Below are positions 58,353-64,000 of a stretch of 64,000 nucleotides of DNA, in pieces. The notes beneath the pieces were generated by a model. The model made no database searches. It saw only the letters and a program-made list of their open reading frames with translations, and had not been told where the DNA came from. This DNA is from Kitasatospora setae KM-6054 (GTDB lineage: Bacteria > Actinomycetota > Actinomycetes > Streptomycetales > Streptomycetaceae). Positions within the stretch are counted from its first letter, which is position 1. Each line of letters starts with the position of its first letter. The stretch lies in the NCBI RefSeq assembly GCF_000269985.1, contig NC_016109.1, positions 5,270,001-5,334,000 of the forward strand, in the 5' to 3' direction. Made by a program: the position numbers and the translations under genes.

Positions 58353-59358
58353 CCGGAACGGGGACATCCCCGACGACCACGACCCGCTGCGGAACATCCA
58401 GCCGACCGACAGCGACCACCTGGACTACGCGGGCCAGCAGGGCATGGCGGTCGAGCAGCAGACGCTGATCGAACCGGACCCGGTCAAGCGGGAGCAGGCC
58501 CGCAGCCTGTGGGGCGACGCCTGGCGGGACCTGCGCAAGCGGCCGACCTTCCTCATCTCGGCGGTGCTGATCGTGCTGCTGGTGGTCATCGCGATCTGGC
58601 CCGGCCTGTTCACCGACACCGACCCGCGGGCCGCCGACCTGACCAAGGACTACCTGCGCAAGCCCGACTACACCGACTTCTTCGGGGCCGGCTGGTTCGG
58701 CTACGACGGCCAGGGCCGGTCGATCTACGCCCGGGTGCTGTACGGGGCCCGGGCCTCGATCACGGTCGGCATCTGCGTCACCCTGGCGGTCACCGTCCTG
58801 GGCGGGCTGGCCGGGATGACGGCCGGGTTCTTCGGCGGCTGGATCGACGCGGTGATCTCCCGGGTCACCGACATCTTCTTCGGCATCCCGCTGCTGCTCG
58901 GCGCCCTGGTGCTGCTGAACGCCTTCGCCACCCGCAACGTGTGGTCCGTGGTGATCGCGCTGGCCTTCCTCGGCTGGACCCAGCTGGCCCGCGTCATGCG
59001 CGGCTCGGTGATCACCGTCAAGCAGTCCGACTACGTGGTCGCCGGACGGGCGCTCGGCGCCGGCACCGGGCGGCTGATGTTCCGGCACATCCTGCCGAAC
59101 GCGATCGCCCCGGTGATCGTGGTCGCCACCATCGCGCTCGGCGGCTACATCACCGCGGAGGCCACGCTGAGCTTCCTCGGCATCGGCCTGCAGGACCCGA
59201 CCATCTCCTGGGGCGTGGACATCTCCTCCGCCCAGAAGGTGATCCGGCAGGCGCCGTTCGCCCTGTTCTTCCCGGCCGCCGCGCTCTCCGTCACCGTGCT
59301 GGCCTTCATCATGCTGGGCGACGCGGTGCGCGACGCCCTCGATCCGAAGCTGCGCTGA
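58345..59358 (+). CDS. Oligopeptide ABC transporter permease OppC-type (copy 2)
   Basis: The 337-residue permease has a longer acidic N-terminus than copy 1 (about 60 residues, Asp/Gln-rich). The conserved core follows: TFLISAVLIVLLVVIAIWPG, GYDGQGRSIYARVLYGARAS, DYVVAGRALGAGTGRLMFRH and the MLGDAVRDALDPKLR ending. The ATG overlaps the end of the OppB-type gene, which couples the pair. Confidence 0.94.
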   Translation: MPDRNGDIPDDHDPLRNIQPTDSDHLDYAGQQGMAVEQQTLIEPDPVKREQARSLWGDAWRDLRKRPTFLISAVLIVLLVVIAIWPGLFTDTDPRAADLTKDYLRKPDYTDFFGAGWFGYDGQGRSIYARVLYGARASITVGICVTLAVTVLGGLAGMTAGFFGGWIDAVISRVTDIFFGIPLLLGALVLLNAFATRNVWSVVIALAFLGWTQLARVMRGSVITVKQSDYVVAGRALGAGTGRLMFRHILPNAIAPVIVVATIALGGYITAEATLSFLGIGLQDPTISWGVDISSAQKVIRQAPFALFFPAAALSVTVLAFIMLGDAVRDALDPKLR

Positions 59359-59375
59359 GCGAGGGGAAAGGCACC

Positions 59376-60428
59376 ATGACCACCGCCGCCGACCAGGCCC
59401 GCACGGCCCGCGAGGAACCCTTCACCGGGCCGCTGCTGGACGTGCGGGACCTGCACGTCGAGTTCAAGACCCGGGAAGGCGTCGCCAGGGCCGTCAACGG
59501 CGTCAACTACACCGTCAGCGCCGGGGAGACGCTCGCCGTCCTCGGCGAGTCCGGCTCCGGGAAGTCCGTCACCGCGCAGGCCATCATGGGCATCCTGGAC
59601 ATGCCGCCGGCCAGCATCCCCAAGGGCGAGATCCTGTACCGCGGCCGGGACATGCTCACGATGGGGAAGGACGAGCGCCGGAAGATCCGCGGCCAGAAGA
59701 TCGCGATGATCTTCCAGGACGCGCTCTCCTCGCTCAACCCGGTGCTCACCGTCGGCCACCAGCTCGGCGAGATGTACCGCAAGCACCGCGGCGACAGCCG
59801 CAAGGACGCCAAGGCCAAGGCGATCGAGCTGATGGACCGGGTGCGGATCCCGGCCGCCAAGGAGCGCGTCGGCGACTACCCGCACCAGTTCTCCGGCGGC
59901 ATGCGGCAGCGCATCATGATCGCGATGGCGCTGGCCCTGGAGCCGGACCTGATCATCGCGGACGAGCCGACCACCGCGCTGGACGTCACCGTCCAGGCCC
60001 AGGTGATGGACCTGCTCGCCGAACTGCAGGCCGAGTACCACATGGGCCTGATCCTGATCACCCACGACCTCGGCGTGGTCGCCGACGTGGCCGACAAGAT
60101 CGCCGTGATGTACGCGGGCCGGATCGTCGAGACCGCCCCCGTGCACGAGCTCTACGCCCGCCCCGCCCACCCGTACACCCGCGGGCTGCTGGACTCCATC
60201 CCGCGGCTCGACCAGAAGGGCCAGGAGCTCTTCGCGATCAAGGGCCTGCCGCCCAACCTGCTGCGGATCCCGCCGGGCTGCGCGTTCAACCCGCGCTGCC
60301 CGCGGGCCCAGGCGGTCTGCCGGCAGGACGTGCCGCCGCTGGAGCAGGTGACCGAGGACGACGGGACACCGCTGGCCGGACGGCGCAGCGCCTGCTTCTT
60401 CTGGAAGGAGACCCTCCGTGACGGTTAA
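59376..60428 (+). CDS. Oligopeptide ABC transporter ATPase OppD-type (copy 2)
   Basis: The 350-residue ATPase has the same motif set as copy 1: GESGSGKS, IFQDALSSLNPV, FSGGMRQR, LIIADEPTTALD and ITHDLGVVADVAD. The C-terminal cysteine region is GCAFNPRCPRAQAVC. The ATG at 59376 is preceded by GAGGGGAAAGG. The segment 59874-60179 differs from 53982-54287 at only about five silent positions. It overlaps the next gene by 11 bases. Confidence 0.95.
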   Translation: MTTAADQARTAREEPFTGPLLDVRDLHVEFKTREGVARAVNGVNYTVSAGETLAVLGESGSGKSVTAQAIMGILDMPPASIPKGEILYRGRDMLTMGKDERRKIRGQKIAMIFQDALSSLNPVLTVGHQLGEMYRKHRGDSRKDAKAKAIELMDRVRIPAAKERVGDYPHQFSGGMRQRIMIAMALALEPDLIIADEPTTALDVTVQAQVMDLLAELQAEYHMGLILITHDLGVVADVADKIAVMYAGRIVETAPVHELYARPAHPYTRGLLDSIPRLDQKGQELFAIKGLPPNLLRIPPGCAFNPRCPRAQAVCRQDVPPLEQVTEDDGTPLAGRRSACFFWKETLRDG

Positions 60429-61503
60429 CGGTGCCACCCCGCTCGGGGCGACCACCCCCGAGGAGGCCGCGTTCGCCCAGGACGTGCCGCGCGGCGAACC
60501 CATCCTGGAGGTGCGCGACCTGCTCAAGCACTTCCCGCTGACCAAGGGTGTCCTGTTCAAGAAGCAGGTCGGCGCGGTCAAGGCCGTCGACGGCGTCTCC
60601 TTCGACCTGATGCAGGGCGAGACGCTCGGCATCGTCGGCGAGTCCGGCTGCGGCAAGTCGACCCTCGCCAAGGTCCTGATGAACCTGGAACCCGCCACCG
60701 CCGGGTCGGTGAAGTACAAGGGCGAGGAGATCTCGCACCTGTCCGGCGCCGCCCTCAAGGCGGTGCGGCGCAACATCCAGATGGTGTTCCAGGACCCGTA
60801 CACCTCGCTGAACCCGCGGATGACCGTCGGCGACATCATCGGCGAGCCGTACGAGATCCACCCCGAGGTCGCGCCGAAGGGCGACCGCCGCAAGGCGGTG
60901 CAGGACCTGCTGGACGTGGTCGGGCTGAACCCGGAGTACATCAACCGGTACCCGCACCAGTTCTCCGGCGGCCAGCGCCAGCGGATCGGCATCGCCCGCG
61001 GGCTGGCCCTGAAGCCGGAGATCATCATCTGCGACGAGCCGGTCTCGGCGCTGGACGTGTCGGTGCAGGCGCAGGTGATCAACCTGCTGGAGCAGCTCCA
61101 GGGCGAGTTCAACCTGTCGTACATGTTCATCGCGCACGACCTGTCGATCGTCCGGCACATCTCCGACCGGGTCGGCGTGATGTACCTCGGGCGGATGGTC
61201 GAGATCGGCACCGACCTGGAGATCTACGAGCACGCCACCCACCCGTACACCCAGGCGCTGCTCTCCGCCGTGCCGGTGCCGGACCCGGCGGCGCGCGAGC
61301 ACCGGGACCGGATCGTGCTGACCGGCGACGTGCCCTCGCCGGCCAACCCGCCGTCCGGCTGCCGGTTCCGGACCCGGTGCTGGAAGGCGCAGGAGAAGTG
61401 CGCGAAGGAGGACCCGGCGCTGACCGTGCGGGACTGGCTGGACGGGCGGGCCCGGCACGACTCGGCCTGCCACTTCGCCGGGGAGCGGGAGAACCTGATC
61501 TGA
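60418..61503 (+). CDS. Oligopeptide ABC transporter ATPase OppF-type (copy 2)
   Basis: The 361-residue ATPase has GESGCGKST, VFQDPYTSLNPRMT, FSGGQRQRIGIARGLAL, IIICDEPVSALDVS and IAHDLSIVRHISD. The Cys-containing tail is GCRFRTRCWKAQEKC. Compared with copy 1 it has about 20 extra residues at the N-terminus. The GTG start overlaps the OppD-type stop. It ends the second operon, and a 16-bp terminator follows. Confidence 0.95.
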   Translation: MTVNGATPLGATTPEEAAFAQDVPRGEPILEVRDLLKHFPLTKGVLFKKQVGAVKAVDGVSFDLMQGETLGIVGESGCGKSTLAKVLMNLEPATAGSVKYKGEEISHLSGAALKAVRRNIQMVFQDPYTSLNPRMTVGDIIGEPYEIHPEVAPKGDRRKAVQDLLDVVGLNPEYINRYPHQFSGGQRQRIGIARGLALKPEIIICDEPVSALDVSVQAQVINLLEQLQGEFNLSYMFIAHDLSIVRHISDRVGVMYLGRMVEIGTDLEIYEHATHPYTQALLSAVPVPDPAAREHRDRIVLTGDVPSPANPPSGCRFRTRCWKAQEKCAKEDPALTVRDWLDGRARHDSACHFAGERENLI

Positions 61504-61517
61504 GGCGGGCGGGAGCG

Positions 61518-61556
61518 GCGAAGGGCCCCACCGGTTCGCTCGGTGGGGCCCTTCGC
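61518..61556. terminator. 16-bp bidirectional terminator between opp loci
   Basis: A perfect 16-bp stem (61518-61533 with 61541-61556) with a 7-base loop separates the convergent second and third opp loci. Confidence 0.93.
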
Positions 61557-61575
61557 GCGGGACGCGACCGGGGGC

Positions 61576-62640
61576 TCAGACCTCGGCGCGCTGCGCGGGG
61601 ACGGCGGGCGCGGCTTCCTCGGGGAAGTGGCAGGCCGTCAGGTGGCCGCCCGCGTTGCCGGAGAGCTGGATCAGCGGCGGCTCCTCCACCGCGCACTTCT
61701 CCTGCGCCTTCCAGCAGCGGGTCCGGAACCGGCAGCCCGACGGCGGGTTGACGGGGGAGGGGACGTCGCCGGTCAGGCGGATGCGCTCGCGGTCGTCGTC
61801 CGGGTCGGCCTCCGGGACGGCGGAGAGCAGCGCGTGGGTGTACGGGTGCCGGGGGGACTCGTACAGCGACTTGCGGTCGGCGATCTCGACGATCTTGCCG
61901 AGGTACATCACCGCGACGCGCTGTGAGAAGTGCCGCACCACGGACAGGTCGTGCGCGATGAACAGGAAGGCGATGCCCAGCTCGCGCTGCAGCTCCTGGA
62001 GCAGGTTGACCACCTGCGCCTGGATCGACACGTCCAGCGCCGAGACCGGCTCGTCCGCGACGATCAGCTTCGGGCTCAGCGACAGCGCGCGGGCCACGCC
62101 GATGCGCTGGCGCTGGCCGCCGGAGAACTCGTGCGGGAAGCGGTTGTAGTGCTCCGGGTTCAGGCCGACCGTCTCCAGCAGCTCCTGGACCCGGCGCTGC
62201 ACGCCGCCCTTCGGGTTGATGCCGTTGATCTCCATCGGCGCGCCGATGATCGAGCCGACGGTGTGCCGCGGGTTCAGTGAGGAGTACGGGTCCTGGAAGA
62301 TCATCTGGATCTCGGACCGGATCGGCGCGAGCTCCTTGCGGCCGGAGTGCGTGATGTCCTGGCCGGCGTAGCTGATCTTGCCGGCGGTCGGCTCCAGCAG
62401 CCGGGTCACCAGCCGGCCGGTGGTCGACTTGCCGCAGCCGGACTCGCCGACCAGGCCCACCGACTCGCCCGGGAAGACGTCCAGGTCCAGGCCGTCGACC
62501 GCGTGCACCGCGCCGACCTGGCGCTTGAACAGGAAGCCGTCCATCACCGGGAAGTGCTTCTTCAGACCGGTGAGCGACAGCAGCGGGTCACCGGAACCGA
62601 CGGCCGGGACGGTCGGCTTGAGGGTCAGTTCGTTGCTCAT
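61576..62640 (-). CDS. Oligopeptide/dipeptide ABC transporter ATPase OppF-type (third locus)
   Basis: The 354-residue ATPase has Walker A GESGCGKST, Q-loop IFQDPYSSLNPRHTVGSII, signature FSGGQRQRIGVARALSL, Walker B LIVADEPVSALDVS and H-loop IAHDLSVVRHFS. The tail contains GCRFRTRCWKAQEKC. It is clearly diverged from the two copies to its left, so it belongs to a separate transporter. It is the last gene of a leftward operon and starts 11 bases after the OppD-type stop codon. Confidence 0.94.
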   Translation of the reverse strand: MSNELTLKPTVPAVGSGDPLLSLTGLKKHFPVMDGFLFKRQVGAVHAVDGLDLDVFPGESVGLVGESGCGKSTTGRLVTRLLEPTAGKISYAGQDITHSGRKELAPIRSEIQMIFQDPYSSLNPRHTVGSIIGAPMEINGINPKGGVQRRVQELLETVGLNPEHYNRFPHEFSGGQRQRIGVARALSLSPKLIVADEPVSALDVSIQAQVVNLLQELQRELGIAFLFIAHDLSVVRHFSQRVAVMYLGKIVEIADRKSLYESPRHPYTHALLSAVPEADPDDDRERIRLTGDVPSPVNPPSGCRFRTRCWKAQEKCAVEEPPLIQLSGNAGGHLTACHFPEEAAPAVPAQRAEV

Positions 62641-62651
62641 GGGAGTCCCTC

Positions 62652-63719
62652 TCAGCCGAGCCGCGGCTTGATCTGGTCGATGAAGATGTCCTGCCGCTGC
62701 ACCTGCTTCAGGTGGCAGGCGGCGGCGTGCCCGGTGGCCGGGGACAGCGGCGGGCGCTCGGAGGTGCAGCCACCGCCGATGACCTCCTCGCGGAAGTCGC
62801 AGCGCGGGTTGAACGGGCAGCCGGACGGCAGGTTGATCAGGCTCGGCGGGGTGCCGCGGACCGGCCGCAGCGGGATGTCCACGTCGCCGGTCAGGCTCGG
62901 CATCGAGGAGAGCAGGCCCCAGGTGTACGGGTGCTGCGGGGTCTTCAGCACCTCGCGGACGGTGCCGCGCTCCACGGCCCGCCCCGCGTACATCACCATG
63001 ATGTCCTGCGCGGTCCTGGCGACCACGCCCAGGTCGTGGGTGATCAGGATGATCGCGGTGCCCATCTCCTGCTGGAGGTCCTTCAGCAGGTCCAGGATCT
63101 GGGCCTGCACGGTGACGTCCAGCGCGGTGGTCGGCTCGTCCGCGATGACCAGCTTGGGGTCGCAGACCAGCGACATCGCGATCATCGCGCGCTGGCGCAT
63201 GCCGCCGGAGAACTGGTGCGGGTAGTCGTCGACCCGCAGCGTCGGCTGCGGGATGCCGACCCGGGTCAGCATCTCGATCGCCCGGTCCCGGGCCTCCTTC
63301 TTGGAGGCGCCGGTGTGCTTGCGGTAGGTCTCGCCGATCTGCACGCCGATGGTGTGGAACGGCGACAGCGCGGTCAGCGGGTCCTGGAAGATCATCGACA
63401 TCTTCCGGCCGCGGAGCTTCTCCAGCTCCTTGTTGGACGCGCCGACCAGCTCCTGGCCGTCCAGCTTGATCGACCCGGTGATCTCGGTCCGCTCCGGGTT
63501 GTGCAGACCCAGCACGGCCAGGTTGGTCACCGACTTGCCGGAACCGGACTCGCCGACGATGCCGAGCGTGGAGCCCGGGGCGACGTCGAACGAGAGGTTG
63601 TCCACGGCCCGGACCACGCCGTCCTCGGTGCTGAAGCGGACCGAGAGGTCGCGGACTGAGAGGAACGGCGTGCCGCCGCTGCCGGCGGACACCTCCTCGG
63701 GCTTGGCCTGGGTGGTCAT
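62652..63719 (-). CDS. Oligopeptide/dipeptide ABC transporter ATPase OppD-type (third locus)
   Basis: The 355-residue ATPase has Walker A GESGSGKS, Q-loop IFQDPLTALSPFHTIGVQI, signature FSGGMRQRAMIAMSL, Walker B LVIADEPTTALDVTVQ and H-loop ITHDLGVVARTAQD. A cysteine region, GCPFNPRCDF and GGGCTSERPP, closes it. The ATG at 63719 follows the permease stop by 61 bases. It pairs with the downstream OppF-type ATPase. Confidence 0.94.
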   Translation of the reverse strand: MTTQAKPEEVSAGSGGTPFLSVRDLSVRFSTEDGVVRAVDNLSFDVAPGSTLGIVGESGSGKSVTNLAVLGLHNPERTEITGSIKLDGQELVGASNKELEKLRGRKMSMIFQDPLTALSPFHTIGVQIGETYRKHTGASKKEARDRAIEMLTRVGIPQPTLRVDDYPHQFSGGMRQRAMIAMSLVCDPKLVIADEPTTALDVTVQAQILDLLKDLQQEMGTAIILITHDLGVVARTAQDIMVMYAGRAVERGTVREVLKTPQHPYTWGLLSSMPSLTGDVDIPLRPVRGTPPSLINLPSGCPFNPRCDFREEVIGGGCTSERPPLSPATGHAAACHLKQVQRQDIFIDQIKPRLG

Positions 63720-63780
63720 GGACTGGGCTCCTCGGTGCGGTACGTGAGGTCGGGACTGCTGGGCGGCCGGGGTGTGGCCG

Positions 63781-64000
63781 TCAGGCCAGACGGATGCGCG
63801 GGTCGATCAGGGCGTAGGCGGCGTCGACGATGATGTTGAAGAAGACGATCAGGGTGGCCGCCACCACGGTGATGCCGACCAGCAGCGAGAGGTCGGAGTC
63901 GCGGAACGAGTGGATCGCCAGCTCGCCGAGACCCTGCAGGCTGAAGGTCGTCTCGGTGATGATGGCGCCGCCGAGCAGCACGCCCAGGTCGATGCCGAAG
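63781..64000 (-). CDS. ABC transporter permease OppB-type, C-terminal fragment (third locus)
   Basis: Only the last ~73 codons lie in the window; the start is beyond the right edge. The visible part has FGIDLGVLLGGAIITETTFS, LQGLGELAIHSFRDSDL and a last helix ending in YALIDPRIRLA. This ending marks an OppB/DppB-type rather than OppC-type permease. It sits directly before the OppD-type ATPase, so the gene order here differs from that of the two plus-strand operons. Confidence 0.88.
   Translation of the reverse strand, partial: FGIDLGVLLGGAIITETTFSLQGLGELAIHSFRDSDLSLLVGITVVAATLIVFFNIIVDAAYALIDPRIRLA

Noticed and set aside
1..64000. tRNA, rRNA, insertion sequence, integrase or CRISPR array
   Set aside because: Scanning by eye found no tRNA T-arm consensus in context, no transposase or integrase motifs and no regular short repeat array.

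Overview
This window is high-GC actinobacterial DNA from a Streptomycetaceae chromosome (Streptomyces or Kitasatospora). Codons end almost always in G or C, GTG and TTG starts are common, and there are WhiB, SARP, BldK-like Opp and SpoIIE-type phosphatase genes. From memory of the S. coelicolor core chromosome, the order ahpD-ahpC-oxyR, fumarase, whiB, glpX, xse, ispH, ppgK, ychF and later typA-opp is a conserved backbone. Accessory genes are set into it.

Layout. 1-5.5 kb: end of phoH, a secreted lytic transglycosylase-like protein, an AI-2E family exporter, then the peroxide module ahpCD with divergent oxyR. 5.6-7.3 kb: a translationally coupled AAA ATPase and HNH nuclease pair that resembles a Septu-type (PtuAB) defence module. 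7.3-13.7 kb: a SpoIIE-type phosphatase, a methyltransferase, a 989-residue AfsR-like SARP and, divergent from it, a 69-codon gene ending in a short Cys-Pro tail. 13.8-27.9 kb: housekeeping genes (class I fumarase, DUF1707 protein, WhiB, GlpX, DUF4245 protein, nitroreductase, exonuclease VII subunits split by a sigma factor and an acetyltransferase, amino acid permease, IspH, polyphosphate glucokinase, DUF6542 protein, YchF).

27.9-32.5 kb is an accessory island with visibly different codon usage. It holds two paralogous DUF2075 nuclease-helicases. Each is preceded by the same ~90-nt leader, whose hairpin shows compensatory base changes. A 42-residue membrane peptide gene lies upstream. 32.6-41.7 kb carries assorted small genes: a ComB-like phosphatase, an Uma2 protein, a TetR/MFS pair with tandem operators, a hydrolase, a HAD phosphatase, a split RibD-like deaminase/reductase, a PPOX-fold protein, a methyltransferase, and SPOR-like, CYTH and NUDIX proteins.

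41.9-47.3 kb: two tandem PAS-GAF-SpoIIE-ATPase proteins, probably stress or sigma-regulatory phosphatases. 47.5-49.5 kb: typA/bipA. 49.8-61.5 kb: two complete tandem oligopeptide ABC operons (binding lipoprotein, two permeases, two ATPases), partly homogenised in the ATPase genes. A third Opp/Dpp locus converges on them from the right edge and is cut by the window end.

Intrinsic terminators with very long stems separate most convergent or adjacent units. Several genes show a -10 hexamer exactly six or seven bases before the start codon, which suggests leaderless transcripts. No tRNA, rRNA, CRISPR array, insertion sequence or integrase gene was seen.
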